DNA from: Gemmatimonadota bacterium
GTDB taxonomy: Bacteria; Gemmatimonadota; Gemmatimonadetes; Gemmatimonadales; GWC2-71-9
Length of the DNA: 64,000 nt
Assembly: GCA_029863245.1 (NCBI GenBank)
Contig: JAOTVV010000002.1
Span: 1 to 64,000 of the forward strand
Direction: 5' to 3'
In this document: positions 53,608 through 62,735 of the stretch, in pieces
Position numbering within the stretch: the stretch's first letter is position 1
Layout: each line of letters opens with the position of its first letter
Notes under the pieces: generated by a model
Seen by the model: the letters and a program-made list of their open reading frames with translations, nothing else
Told to the model about the DNA's origin: nothing
Databases searched by the model: none
Position numbers and translations under genes: made by a program

Positions 53608-54981
53608 ATGGACATACCGAGCGTAATCTTTCGGCAGTACGACATTCGAGGTGTCGTTGGCGACCAGCTGACGGCCCCGCTGGCCCACGCCGTCGGCCGA
53701 TCGGTGGCCACCGTGACACGCGGCCGCATCGGGAGGGCTCCTCGCCTTGCCGTGGGCCGCGACAACCGCCCGTCGGGCACGATGCTGGCCAGCGCCGTGC
53801 GAGATGGCATCGCGCGGGCAGGTGGCACGGCGGTCGATGTCGGGGTTCTCCCGACGCCCGCCCTGTACCTCGCGCTCCACGAGCTTTCGGTCGATGGTGG
53901 AATCCAGGTGACGGGATCCCACAACCCGCCCGAGTTCAACGGGTTCAAGATGGTTTCGGCCGGCGCGACGCTCCACGGCGAGGATATCCAGGAGTTGCAC
54001 CGACTGATCTCGGACGATGCGCTGGACACAGGGGACGGGGCGCTGGAAGCCGACGCATCCGTTCTCGGTCGTTACAGCGATGCCATCGTGAGCCGGAACG
54101 GGCCGATCGCGCGGCCCGTGAAGGTCGTGGTGGACTGCGGCAACGGCGTGGCGAGCCTCGTCGCGGAGACGGTGCTGCACCGACTCGGGGCCGACGTCGT
54201 GCCGCTGTTCTGTGAGTCGGACGGGACGTTCCCGAACCATCATCCGGATCCCACCGTCCCGGAGTACCTCACGGATCTCCAGGACACCGTGCGACGCACA
54301 GGGGCCGAGTTGGGCATTGCCTTCGACGGCGACGGCGATCGGATCGGCGCGGTGGACGAGAACGGCACCATTGTCTACGGGGACCAACTCCTCGTACTCC
54401 TGGGGCGGGAGCTCGCCGATCGGCGGGGTGGGGGACACCCGGTGATCTTCGACGTGAAGTGCTCCGACGTGCTGGCCGGCGCCCTGACTCAAGCGGGACT
54501 CGAGCCGGTGATCTGGAAGACCGGACATTCGCTGATCAAGGCCAAGATGAAGGAAACGGGAGCACCGCTGGCCGGGGAGATGAGCGGCCACATGTTCTTC
54601 GCCGACGACTACTATGGCTTCGATGATGCCCTGTTCGCCGCGGCGCGGTTACTCAACTACGTGGCGCGACGAGGAGGACCCCTGTCCGTTCTGTTGGCCG
54701 ACCTACCGAAGACGTATGCGACCCCGGAACTCCGCGTTGCCTGTCCGGACGAACGGAAATTCGATGTCGTGGAGAAGGCTGCCCAGCACTTCGCTGCCCG
54801 CCACAAGGTGCTGACACTCGACGGCGCCCGAATCTCTTTCCCCCACGGGTGGGGGCTCGTGCGTGCCTCCAACACCCAACCGGTGCTGGTCATGCGCTTC
54901 GAGGCCACCGAGGAGGCGGCGCTCCAGGAATACCGCGCCACCGTGGAGGGGTGGCTGAGGAAGCAGGGAATCTCGGTGTAG
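53608..54981 (+). CDS. Phosphomannomutase / phosphoglucomutase
   Basis: The 457-residue alpha-D-phosphohexomutase interconverts hexose 1- and 6-phosphates for polysaccharide precursors. It begins FRQYDIRGVVGDQLT, has the phosphoserine loop VTGSHNPPEFNGFK (S104), the metal loop FDGDGDRIGAVDENG (D240), the sugar loop GEMSGHMFFADDYYGFDDALFAAARLL and the phosphate loop RASNTQPVLVMRFEA. EMSGHMFF is the AlgC/ManB dual-specificity form. ATG 53608 follows CTGAGG. Its start is 47 nt after nuoN and it is 4 nt from the next gene. Confidence 0.94.
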   Translation: MDIPSVIFRQYDIRGVVGDQLTAPLAHAVGRSVATVTRGRIGRAPRLAVGRDNRPSGTMLASAVRDGIARAGGTAVDVGVLPTPALYLALHELSVDGGIQVTGSHNPPEFNGFKMVSAGATLHGEDIQELHRLISDDALDTGDGALEADASVLGRYSDAIVSRNGPIARPVKVVVDCGNGVASLVAETVLHRLGADVVPLFCESDGTFPNHHPDPTVPEYLTDLQDTVRRTGAELGIAFDGDGDRIGAVDENGTIVYGDQLLVLLGRELADRRGGGHPVIFDVKCSDVLAGALTQAGLEPVIWKTGHSLIKAKMKETGAPLAGEMSGHMFFADDYYGFDDALFAAARLLNYVARRGGPLSVLLADLPKTYATPELRVACPDERKFDVVEKAAQHFAARHKVLTLDGARISFPHGWGLVRASNTQPVLVMRFEATEEAALQEYRATVEGWLRKQGISV

Positions 54982-54985
54982 TGCG

Positions 54986-57556
54986 GTGACAGCACGGCGC
55001 TGGATTCAGGCGGCGGCGTTGCTCGCGCTGGTCGTACTGGTCCTGGGGCGGTGGCAGGCCGTGGCGACCGGTAATGCCTGGTGGGCGGCGACGCTCGAGA
55101 TCGGGGCCACCCATGCCTTCCTGTCGCGGATCCGGGCGACGCTGCGGGTGTCGGCGCTCTTGGTCGCCACCGTCTGGTGCGTGGGAAATCTGTTGCTGGT
55201 ATATCGATCGATTCGATCGGTGCACGTCCCGCGACGGCTGGGCGATCTCGAGATCCTCGAAGCCGTTCCACGCCGCCTCCTGCTGGTGGGTGCCGTGGCT
55301 GCAGGTGTCCTGTTGGCGGTGGCGCTGAGCCACGGGGCCGGGGAGTGGTGGTACGCCCGCACGCTGGGAGGATTCCATGCTCCCCTGGGCGTTCGCGACC
55401 CCGTGCTCGGGCACGATCTGTCCTACTATCTCTTCCGTCTCCCGTGGCAACGCACGCTGCACTCGTTCGTCACGCTTCTCACCGGCGTCTTGCTCGCGAC
55501 AACGGCAGTGCTGTACGCAGCGGTCGGCGCGATCCGCTGGTCGCGGCGACGGCTTCGCGTGAACGAGCTAGCCCGATGGCACCTGGCTTTCCTTGCCGCC
55601 GCGTTTGCGCTGGCGCTCCTGTGGGGCTACCGGCTCGAGCCCGCCGAGTATGTCGCCGGGGTGCACGACCTTCCGGTCGACCAGGTGCTGACTGCCGTCC
55701 GCATCCCGGTGGCGCGCATGCTGAGCGTCCTCGCACTCGTCGCGCTCGGCGGGAGCCTCATGTGGCTGTGGACTGGACGCTTGGTTCTGCTCGGCGTGCC
55801 CTGGGCACTGCTGGCCCTCGGCTCGTTTGCGGGCCACTACGTGGTTCCGTCTTTTGCCGGCGCCGTCAGAAGCAGTGCCGAGCTGGTCCTGCCCGACATC
55901 GAAGCCAGAAGGCCTCAATTCGAAAGCATCGCGTACGGGGCGGTGACGAGCGAGCGCCCGCTCGATGTCGTTGGTGCGCGAACGCGTGCCACCGGGGAAC
56001 GCGGAACGGAACTCGATGGTGGGGTGCAGTGGGACGGCTTTGCCGTGACCGTTTTGCTCAATCGCGTCGCGGCCCCCGAGCTCGAGCACGCGTTTACGGA
56101 GGCATCGCTGGGGATGTACCGCACGACCGACGGGACTTCCGTTCCTGTCTATGTCGCAGCCCGGGTGACGGACCCCGCCGCGGCACGCGCGGCTGGTCAG
56201 GAGGTGACGTGGGACGAGGTTCATCTGGGGCGGTATGCGACCGCCCGAGGAGCGATTGCGGTCCGGGCCGACGCGGTGGCCGAGAGCGGGCTCCCGCTCT
56301 ACGTCCCAAACACGCGCACCCCTGAGGTCTCGTCGGCTCGAGTCGTCGAGACGGCCCTGGGCGACTCGACGATCCTGGTGGGCCCCGGCCTGACGGATTT
56401 CGCCATTCTCCCCGCTACGGGAGCTCGGCGAGGTGTTCCGCTGGGTGGGTTCTGGCGCCGGCTGACGCTGGCCTGGCTACTCCAGAGCCCTCGACTGGTT
56501 ACGTCGGATGCCGTGGGCGACTCGACGATCGTCGTCTGGCATCGGGACGTCGTCACCCGGCTCGAGCGGTTCGCTCCGTTCGCGCGGTTCGGCCAGGCGC
56601 GGGCCGTCGTGATCGACGGGCGGTTGTTCTGGGTGGCCAATGGCTACGTCAGCGCACGAGGCTTCCCGTTGAGTCCACCCGTCAGATGGCGCGATCAGAC
56701 GGTGCGCTATCTCCGGTCGAGCCTCGTCGGCGTTGTCGATGCGGCGTCGGGTGAGACGGTGGTCTATCTGACCCGCGAGGCCGATCCGGTGACCCTCGCG
56801 TGGGCTCAACTGGCTCCGCAGGTGCTGCGGCCAGCCGCGGAGCTGCCCCGCTCTATCCTCCCGAACGTGCCGTATCCTGAGGAGTCCCTCACAGCACAGA
56901 TCGCGATCCTGCAACGATCGACCCCTGGGTCCGCTGCGCTCGAGCAACCGGTGCTTGGACCGTCGGTGAGCGGTTCCCTGGTGGGGCAGGAGCCTTACTG
57001 GTGGGTCGGACCCACGATGGGCGACACGGTCCCGCGACTGCGCTTGCTGGTCCCGCTCGAGGGGTACGAATCCGGACGGCTGGCAGGTCTCCTCGACGGT
57101 ACGGTTCGGCAATCGGCACTCGTGCTCGAGCTGTACCGCGCCGACCGCTCCGACGAACCGTTGGGACCCGGCCAGATCGCCAGGCAGTTTGCGCGCCTGC
57201 GCGGAGAGGCGGTCGGGATCGCGGGGGTGGTGCGCATGCTGCCACTCGCAGGCGGGTTGGCAGCCGTGCAGTCGTCCTATGCCTCGCCCGGCGATGGCGG
57301 CGCGCCGCCTCAATTGGTCGATGTTGCAGTGAGCCTGGGTGGCGGAGTCGGCAGCGGACCTTCGCTGCGGGTGGCGTTGGAGCGCCTCCGAGCCGATGCC
57401 TCGCCTCCCGAAGGCGACCGACGCGAGTGGACCCGGGCCAGGCAGTGGTTCGACCGTATGGACGCGGCCCGGCGGACCGGTGACTGGGCTGCGTTCGGCC
57501 GCGCATACGACGAGCTTCGCCGACTGCTGCTGCCACGCGGGGACTCCATACGGTGA
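54986..57556 (+). CDS. UPF0182 family large membrane protein
   Basis: The 856-residue protein has about seven N-terminal membrane helices (residues ~5-310, such as AALLALVVLVLG, VSALLVATVWCVGNLLLVY, LHSFVTLLTGVLLATTAVLYAAVGAI) followed by a long soluble domain. UPF0182-type text includes DPVLGHDLSYYLFRLPWQRTL, RRPQFESIAYG, GDSTILVGPGLTDFAILP and LNPxFPNVPYPE-like RSILPNVPYPEESL. The soluble part ends with a helical region. Function is not established for the family. A GTG start at 54986 lies 4 nt after the mutase stop. Confidence 0.88.
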   Translation: MTARRWIQAAALLALVVLVLGRWQAVATGNAWWAATLEIGATHAFLSRIRATLRVSALLVATVWCVGNLLLVYRSIRSVHVPRRLGDLEILEAVPRRLLLVGAVAAGVLLAVALSHGAGEWWYARTLGGFHAPLGVRDPVLGHDLSYYLFRLPWQRTLHSFVTLLTGVLLATTAVLYAAVGAIRWSRRRLRVNELARWHLAFLAAAFALALLWGYRLEPAEYVAGVHDLPVDQVLTAVRIPVARMLSVLALVALGGSLMWLWTGRLVLLGVPWALLALGSFAGHYVVPSFAGAVRSSAELVLPDIEARRPQFESIAYGAVTSERPLDVVGARTRATGERGTELDGGVQWDGFAVTVLLNRVAAPELEHAFTEASLGMYRTTDGTSVPVYVAARVTDPAAARAAGQEVTWDEVHLGRYATARGAIAVRADAVAESGLPLYVPNTRTPEVSSARVVETALGDSTILVGPGLTDFAILPATGARRGVPLGGFWRRLTLAWLLQSPRLVTSDAVGDSTIVVWHRDVVTRLERFAPFARFGQARAVVIDGRLFWVANGYVSARGFPLSPPVRWRDQTVRYLRSSLVGVVDAASGETVVYLTREADPVTLAWAQLAPQVLRPAAELPRSILPNVPYPEESLTAQIAILQRSTPGSAALEQPVLGPSVSGSLVGQEPYWWVGPTMGDTVPRLRLLVPLEGYESGRLAGLLDGTVRQSALVLELYRADRSDEPLGPGQIARQFARLRGEAVGIAGVVRMLPLAGGLAAVQSSYASPGDGGAPPQLVDVAVSLGGGVGSGPSLRVALERLRADASPPEGDRREWTRARQWFDRMDAARRTGDWAAFGRAYDELRRLLLPRGDSIR

Positions 57557-57563
57557 ACTCTCC

Positions 57564-57592
57564 TTGCTGCCGTTCCTGCCCGCGGCTAGCTT
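57564..57592 (+). promoter_or_regulatory. Predicted promoter of the carbamate kinase-sucCD operon
   Basis: TTGCTG (57564-57569), a 17-nt spacer and TAGCTT (57587-57592). The start near 57599 lies 4 nt before GTG 57603 (or 13 nt before GTG 57612), so the mRNA would be nearly leaderless; no Shine-Dalgarno sequence is visible. Confidence 0.5.
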
Positions 57593-57602
57593 GCACGCCG
57601 CT

Positions 57603-58559
57603 GTGACAACCGTGCCGCGGAAGATCGTGATTGCGCTGGGAGGACACGCCCTGTCGCCCCTTGGGGAGCGTGCTGACATTCACACCCAGTTCCGGCATAC
57701 TCGCGACTCGCTCGGTGCCGTCGTCGAGTTTGCCAGGGAGGGGTGGGGGATCGTGATCGTTCATGGGAATGGTCCTCAAGTTGGCGATGCGTTGGACCGC
57801 AACGAAATGGCGCACGATCGAGTCGCGCCCTTGCCCCTAGGCGTGCTGGTGGCGGCGACTGCCGGGTGGATCGGGTACATGATCCAGCAGTCGCTGCAGA
57901 ACGAGCTTCACCATGCCGGAGTCGAGCGGGACGTGCTGACGGTCATCACGCAGACGGTCGTGGATCGGGCCGACCCCGCGCTGTTGCACCCCACCAAACC
58001 GATCGGGCACGAGTTGCCACCGGAGTTCGTGGAGCGACTGCAGCAGCGAGGTGCAGTTGTGGGCCAGGACGGCCGAGGACGCTGGCGGCGGCTGGCGCCG
58101 AGCCCGACGCCGACGGATGTCATCGAAGCCGACGCCGTGCGGCAGTTGGTGGGAGAGGGAAAGATCGTTGTAGCGGCCGGAGGGGGAGGTCCGCCGGTGT
58201 ACGCGGACGAGCGTGGATACTGGGAAGGCGTGGATGCTGTCGTTGACAAGGATCGAACCGCCGCCGTTCTCGGGGCCCGGGTAGATGCCGATACGTTGCT
58301 CATTCTGACGGATGTGGACGCGGTCTATCGTGGCTGGGGAACGTCGGATGCCACACCGCTCCGGCGGTTGCGGGTGAAAGAGGCCGAGGGGTTGCTTGCC
58401 GGTGACGTTTTGGGGGTCGGGAGTATGCGGCCGAAGGTCGAGGCGGCAGTCACCTTTCTGAAGCGAGGGGGGCGACATGCCTTCATTGCCCACCTCGCGG
58501 CTGGATTGGCCGCCACCCGCGGTGAGACTGGAACGATGATCACAGGAGTCGAAACGTGA
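57603..58559 (+). CDS. arcC: Carbamate kinase
   Basis: The 318-residue amino-acid-kinase-fold enzyme interconverts carbamoyl phosphate + ADP with carbamate + ATP. It has KIVIALGGHALSPLGE, VIVHGNGPQVGDALDRNEMA, QTVVDRADPALLHPTKPIG, VAAGGGGPPVYAD, the Asp/Lys-containing DAVVDKDRTAAVLG, TDVDAVYRGWGT and VGSMRPKVEAAVTFL, matching ArcC. GTG 57603 is chosen from the promoter position; GTG 57612 also fits. No arginine deiminase genes are present. It overlaps sucC by 4 nt, an unusual partnership. Confidence 0.92.
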   Translation: MTTVPRKIVIALGGHALSPLGERADIHTQFRHTRDSLGAVVEFAREGWGIVIVHGNGPQVGDALDRNEMAHDRVAPLPLGVLVAATAGWIGYMIQQSLQNELHHAGVERDVLTVITQTVVDRADPALLHPTKPIGHELPPEFVERLQQRGAVVGQDGRGRWRRLAPSPTPTDVIEADAVRQLVGEGKIVVAAGGGGPPVYADERGYWEGVDAVVDKDRTAAVLGARVDADTLLILTDVDAVYRGWGTSDATPLRRLRVKEAEGLLAGDVLGVGSMRPKVEAAVTFLKRGGRHAFIAHLAAGLAATRGETGTMITGVET

Positions 58560-59695
58560 ATCTGCACGAATATCAGGCACGCGCGCTGCTGAAGGCCGCC
58601 GGGATCCCGGTGCCGGATGGGGAGGTGGCGACCACACCGGACGAAGCCGAGGCGGTCGCCGCCCGGTTGGGATCCGCCGTGGTCGTCAAGGCGCAGGTGC
58701 ATGCGGGAGGTCGGGGGAAGGCCGGCGGAGTGAAGCTTGCCGCGAACGCCACGGAAGCGCGAGGACACGCCCAGCAGATCCTGGGCATGCGTATCAAGGG
58801 CCTCGTCGTCGAGCGCGTGCTCGTGGTTCCCGCAGCTAAGATCGCTTCCGAGAGCTATCTAGGGGTCATTGTCGATCGGGCGTCGCAGCGACCGGTCATC
58901 ATGGTCAGTCCCGCCGGAGGTGTCGACATCGAAGAGGTGGCGGCGAAGACCCCCGAGAAGCTGTTTCGCGTTGCCATCGATCCGCGGTTCGGTCTGCTGC
59001 CGCACCAGGCCATGGCGCTCGCATTCGAGTTGTACGACGACCTGGGACAGGTGCGGCAGGCTGCCACGATCATGCAGCAGTTGTATCGCGTGTTCCTCGA
59101 TGCCGGTGGATCACTGGCTGAGATCAATCCGCTGATCACGACGCCCGAGGGGGAAGTCCTGGCCTTGGATGCTAAGATCGTCGTGGATGACAACGAGCTG
59201 GCGCGGCGATCGTCGATCGCCGCACTGCGGGACGTAACGGCTGAGGACTCCTCAGAGGTGGAAGCTCGCAACGCCGGACTCTCCTACGTAAACCTCGACG
59301 GGAACGTGGGCTGCTGCGTGAACGGGGCCGGCCTGGCCATGGCCACCATGGACCTCGTGAAATACTACGGTGGCGAGCCTGCCAACTTCTTGGACATTGG
59401 CGGCAGCAGCAGCCCCGAGAAGGTCGTCGCCGCGCTCCGGATCATCACCCGCGACCGAAACGTAAAGAGCATCCTGTTCAACATTTTCGGCGGTATCACG
59501 CGATGCGACGACGTTGCCAACGGCATCGTCCAAGCGACTGGGCAGATGAAGCTGGACCGGCCGATCGTCATCCGGCTGACGGGCACCAACGAGGATCTCG
59601 CGATCGAGATTCTCCGTAAGGCAGGATTCGAAGCGCTGACCGACATGGACGAGGCGGTGCAGCAGGCGGTCAAATTGGCGCAGGAGGCGGCGTGA
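58556..59695 (+). CDS. sucC: Succinate--CoA ligase (ADP/GDP-forming) beta subunit
   Basis: The 379-residue ATP-grasp subunit opens with [22 protein letters not shown] and has [82 protein letters not shown] and [19 protein letters not shown]. With SucD it converts succinyl-CoA to succinate with substrate-level phosphorylation in the TCA cycle. ATGA junctions exist with both arcC and sucD (GTGA). Confidence 0.96.
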   Translation: MNLHEYQARALLKAAGIPVPDGEVATTPDEAEAVAARLGSAVVVKAQVHAGGRGKAGGVKLAANATEARGHAQQILGMRIKGLVVERVLVVPAAKIASESYLGVIVDRASQRPVIMVSPAGGVDIEEVAAKTPEKLFRVAIDPRFGLLPHQAMALAFELYDDLGQVRQAATIMQQLYRVFLDAGGSLAEINPLITTPEGEVLALDAKIVVDDNELARRSSIAALRDVTAEDSSEVEARNAGLSYVNLDGNVGCCVNGAGLAMATMDLVKYYGGEPANFLDIGGSSSPEKVVAALRIITRDRNVKSILFNIFGGITRCDDVANGIVQATGQMKLDRPIVIRLTGTNEDLAIEILRKAGFEALTDMDEAVQQAVKLAQEAA

Positions 59696-60561
59696 GCGTT
59701 TTCATCGACAAGACAACGAAGCTCGTCGTCCAGGGCATCACCGGGCGCGACGGATCGTTCCATACGGAGCAGATGCGGGAATACGGCACGAACGTGGTGG
59801 CGGGCGTGACGCCCGGGAAGGGTGGGCAGCGGTTCGCCAACGCCGTACCGATCTACGACACGGTCGCGGAGGCGGTGTCAGACACCGGGGCAAACACGGC
59901 CGTGATCTACGTGCCGGCCCGGTTTGCCGTCGATGCGATCTACGAGGCGGCAGATACGGGCGTCCACCTCGTGGTGTGCATCACGGAGGGCGTTCCGGTG
60001 CTCGACATGACGCGTGCGTTACTGTTCCTCGCCGAGCGTGGCACGCGGCTGATTGGACCGAACTGCCCGGGACTGATCTCGCCGGGCAAGGCCAAGGTCG
60101 GCATTATCCCGGGCCAGATCTGTCGCGAGGGCCGCATCGGGGTCGTGTCGCGAAGCGGAACCCTCACGTACGAGATCATTCATCAGCTGTCGAGTCATGG
60201 GTACGGGCAGTCCACGTGCATCGGGATCGGTGGCGATCCTCTCATCGGCACGAACTTCATCGATTGCCTCGAGGCCTTCGAGGCCGACCCGGAAACCGAG
60301 GCGATCGTGATGATCGGGGAGATCGGTGGCACCGACGAGCAGCAGGCCGCCGAGTACGTCGCCACGCATGTGTCGAAGCCCGTAGTAGGTTTCATTGCGG
60401 GGCAGACCGCACCGCCGGGTCGCCGTATGGGCCATGCCGGCGCTATCATCTCGGGGTCGTCGGGCACCGCGAAGGAGAAGATCGCCGCGTTCGAGCGAGC
60501 GGGAATTGAGGTCATGAAGCGGCCTGCAGATGTGGTCGCCCTGCTCGAGAAACGGAGCTGA
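59692..60561 (+). CDS. sucD: Succinate--CoA ligase alpha subunit
   Basis: The 289-residue CoA-binding subunit has [85 protein letters not shown] and the active-site phosphohistidine in [14 protein letters not shown] (H248). The GTG start overlaps sucC by 4 nt. A small hairpin (GGCGG/CCGCC at 60586-60598) without a T-tract lies in the 60-nt gap to the next gene. Confidence 0.97.
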   Translation: MSVFIDKTTKLVVQGITGRDGSFHTEQMREYGTNVVAGVTPGKGGQRFANAVPIYDTVAEAVSDTGANTAVIYVPARFAVDAIYEAADTGVHLVVCITEGVPVLDMTRALLFLAERGTRLIGPNCPGLISPGKAKVGIIPGQICREGRIGVVSRSGTLTYEIIHQLSSHGYGQSTCIGIGGDPLIGTNFIDCLEAFEADPETEAIVMIGEIGGTDEQQAAEYVATHVSKPVVGFIAGQTAPPGRRMGHAGAIISGSSGTAKEKIAAFERAGIEVMKRPADVVALLEKRS

Positions 60562-60621
60562 AGGCGGACGCCACAGGGGCGGGCTGGCGGTGGCCGCCAA
60601 CCCACCCGAGGGGGACACCTC

Positions 60622-61518
60622 ATGAAACTCATTGAGCTCCTCGACCCAGAGCGCATCGTGGTGCCGCTGAAGTCAAAGTCTCTGCAAGAGGCGGCAACGA
60701 GGCTGACGGAGGCGATGGTGGGGTCCGGCGTCGTGACCGATCCCGAGCGGTTCCGTACTCAGGTCAAGGGGGTCATCCCCCGCGAGGTAGTCACTGTCGG
60801 GGCGGCGTTCCTGCTCCATTTTCGTACCGACGCCGTCCGACGGTTGAGCGCCGCATTAGGGGTAGCCCCGAAGCCGATCAGCCGGCGACCGGATTCCGAC
60901 CAGGAGGCCCGGATCGCCATCCTGCTGGCCGCGCCACCCAAGGACAGCTCGGCGCATCTGCGAGCGTTGAGCGCCTTCGCCAGGGCCATGAGCCGTCGAG
61001 AGATCGTGGCGGCCCTTGAGTCGGCGACCTCGGCAGAGGATATCCTTGCCACGGTGCCGCTGGCCGACCTGGAACTAACGGGTTACTTGACCGTGCGAGA
61101 CGTCATGGTGCAGGCGCGCCTCTCGGTTCAACCGGACATGACGCTGGGTGAGGCGGCAAAGCTGATGGTGGCGCACCAACTGGGTGCGCTCCCGGTGGTC
61201 TCGGATTCCGATGAGGTCCTCGGCCTCGTGTCCTATCAGGAACTCCTACGTCATCTGCTCCCAGCCTACGTCAAACGGGAGTCCACTGGCGAGTTCAGGG
61301 CGGCGCGGAGGGCGAGCGGCCCGGCGGATCCGCACCAACTTCCCGTGCGGGAGGTCATGGACCGGAGCGTGCTCTGTGTCTCGGAGGACCAGATTCTGGC
61401 CGACGTCGCAAGCATGATGGTGTCCCGCAACATCGAACGATTCCCGGTGGTGCGAGATGGCGCCTTCGTGGGATTCCTGACCCGTGGGGACATCGTGCGC
61501 CGTCTCTTCGGCCGCTGA
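60622..61518 (+). CDS. PTS EIIA-like domain fused to paired CBS domains
   Basis: The 298-residue protein joins an N-terminal PTS EIIA (fructose/Ntr-type) domain (about 1-145; IVVPLKSKSLQEAATRLTEAMVG) to two CBS domains (about 155-205, VRDVMVQARLSVQPDMTLGEAAKLMVAHQLGALPVVSD; 237-290, VREVMDRSVLCVSEDQILADVASMMVSRNIERFPVVRDGAFVGFLTRGDIVRR). A His at 66 (FLLHFRT) falls near the usual phosphorylated His, but the flanking PH/R pattern is altered. No PTS transporter is encoded nearby. An adenylate-sensing regulator is plausible given sucCD and ndk neighbours, as inference. Confidence 0.8.
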   Translation: MKLIELLDPERIVVPLKSKSLQEAATRLTEAMVGSGVVTDPERFRTQVKGVIPREVVTVGAAFLLHFRTDAVRRLSAALGVAPKPISRRPDSDQEARIAILLAAPPKDSSAHLRALSAFARAMSRREIVAALESATSAEDILATVPLADLELTGYLTVRDVMVQARLSVQPDMTLGEAAKLMVAHQLGALPVVSDSDEVLGLVSYQELLRHLLPAYVKRESTGEFRAARRASGPADPHQLPVREVMDRSVLCVSEDQILADVASMMVSRNIERFPVVRDGAFVGFLTRGDIVRRLFGR

Positions 61519-61559
61519 CCAGACCTCCAGACATCTGACCGAAACGGATACGATCAACG

Positions 61560-61982
61560 ATGCTGACCCTCGCCATCATCAAGCCGGATGCCGTCTCCCG
61601 CGCCAAGATGGGAGCCGTTCTCGCTCATTTGGAGCGGGACGGGTTCGTCGTACGGGCTGCTCGGCTCGTACGCCTGACTCGACCGGAGGCCGAAGCGTTC
61701 TACGCGGTACACCGGGAGCGCCCGTTCTTCAAATCGCTCGTCGCGTTCATGACCTCCGGGCCATGTCTTCCCCTGGTCTTGGAGCGGGAACAGGCCGTCA
61801 GCCGGCTGCGGGAGGTGATCGGCGCTACCGAACCGGCTGAGGCGGCACCCGGCACGGTTCGCAAGCTCTACGCCGAGTCAAAGGAGCGGAATGCGATCCA
61901 CGCGTCCGACTCGCCGGAGAACGCGCAGCGCGAGGTCGGGTTCTTCTTTCCGAAGGCGGAACTCGAAGGGCTGTGGGGCTAA
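61560..61982 (+). CDS. ndk: Nucleoside-diphosphate kinase
   Basis: The 140-residue enzyme equilibrates nucleoside triphosphates through a phosphohistidine. It begins MLTLAIIKPDAVSR and has the active-site ERNAIHASDSPENAQREVGFFF (H114) plus SGPCLPLVLEREQAVSRLREVIGAT. ATG 61560 is used; a TACGAT -10-like hexamer ends 5 nt before it but no -35 box is seen. The gap to the upstream gene is 41 nt. Confidence 0.96.
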   Translation: MLTLAIIKPDAVSRAKMGAVLAHLERDGFVVRAARLVRLTRPEAEAFYAVHRERPFFKSLVAFMTSGPCLPLVLEREQAVSRLREVIGATEPAEAAPGTVRKLYAESKERNAIHASDSPENAQREVGFFFPKAELEGLWG

Positions 61983-61991
61983 TGCGGTGCG

Positions 61992-62020
61992 TTGACGCAA
62001 GTTGCAGTCAAGACTAACTT
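61992..62020 (+). promoter_or_regulatory. Predicted promoter of the DUF177-rpmF-plsX-fabH operon
   Basis: TTGACG (61992-61997), a 17-nt spacer and TAACTT (62015-62020), the same hexamers as at pyrR. The start near 62027 falls within 2 nt of ATG 62029, predicting a leaderless mRNA. Confidence 0.65.
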
Positions 62021-62028
62021 TGCAGGTT

Positions 62029-62544
62029 ATGTTGCTGGTTGATTTGCGCGCGGTTGCCACGGGGCCGTTCGAGACCAAGGCCGAGATCGCGATTGACGAT
62101 CCGATTCTCGAGGGGCTCGAACTCGCCTTGCAGGAGCCGCTCAGAGTCGAGGGACGGCTCACGTCGAGCGGGCCCAGCCAGTACTACTGGCAGGGCAGCC
62201 TCGCAACGCGGCTGGCCTCAGCCTGCCGACGCTGTCTCGAGCCCATGACCGTAGACGTCGACGCGTCGGTGAGCGCCTTGTTCACCGAGGAAGAGGGAGC
62301 GGACGATGCCTCGACGTACGTCATCCAGCGTGACGGCACCGAACTCGACCTCGGACCCATGGTTCGGGAGGAGCTGGCACTGGCCGCGCCGAAGTATGTC
62401 ACGTGCCGCGACTCCTGTAAGGGGCTGTGCGCGCACTGCGGTAAGGATTTGAACCAAGGTCCGTGTTCCTGTGAGCCCGAGCCCGACCCACGGTGGGCGG
62501 TGCTCCGCGCGCTTCGGACCGACGGACCCGATACGGAGAGGTAG
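62029..62544 (+). CDS. DUF177 / YceD family protein
   Basis: The 171-residue protein (MLLVDLRAVATGPFETKAEI) has the DUF177 features: LASACRRCLEPMTVDVDASVSALFTEE, VREELALAAPKYVTCRDSCKGLCAHCGKDLNQGPCSCE with paired cysteines that may bind metal. The family almost always sits before rpmF; YceD is linked to 23S rRNA processing or accumulation. ATG 62029 is preferred to an upstream in-frame start because the promoter -10 would otherwise lie inside the gene. It is 7 nt from rpmF. Confidence 0.9.
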   Translation: MLLVDLRAVATGPFETKAEIAIDDPILEGLELALQEPLRVEGRLTSSGPSQYYWQGSLATRLASACRRCLEPMTVDVDASVSALFTEEEGADDASTYVIQRDGTELDLGPMVREELALAAPKYVTCRDSCKGLCAHCGKDLNQGPCSCEPEPDPRWAVLRALRTDGPDTER

Positions 62545-62551
62545 GTAGGGC

Positions 62552-62734
62552 ATGGCTGTTCCCAAGCGTCGAACTTCGAAGGCGCGAAAGCGCAAGCGTC
62601 GGACGCACCTGAAAGCATCGGCGGCGGCGCTTCAGGCGTGTCCCCGCTGCGGCGACCCCAGGCGACCCCACCGGGTGTGTCCCACGTGCGGTTACTATGG
62701 CGGCAAGCAGCGGGTCGCGGTCGGGGAAGAGTAG
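62552..62734 (+). CDS. rpmF: 50S ribosomal protein bL32
   Basis: The 60-residue basic protein begins MAVPKRRTSKARKRKRRTHLK and contains a zinc-type ribbon CPRCGDPRRPHRVCPTCGYYGG (four Cys, the Zn-binding form of L32). The ATG follows GAGAGGTAGGTAGGG. It starts 7 nt after the DUF177 gene and ends 1 nt before the plsX GTG. Confidence 0.96.
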   Translation: MAVPKRRTSKARKRKRRTHLKASAAALQACPRCGDPRRPHRVCPTCGYYGGKQRVAVGEE

Positions 62735-62735
62735 G

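Noticed and set aside
60586-60598. Small hairpin after sucD as a terminator
   Set aside because: Only a 5-bp stem with a 3-nt loop and no T-tract; such stems are common in GC-rich DNA.
61549-61554. TACGAT as the -10 box of a leaderless ndk promoter
   Set aside because: Spacing to ATG 61560 fits, but no -35 hexamer is found 16-18 nt upstream, so it was not counted in the promoter set.
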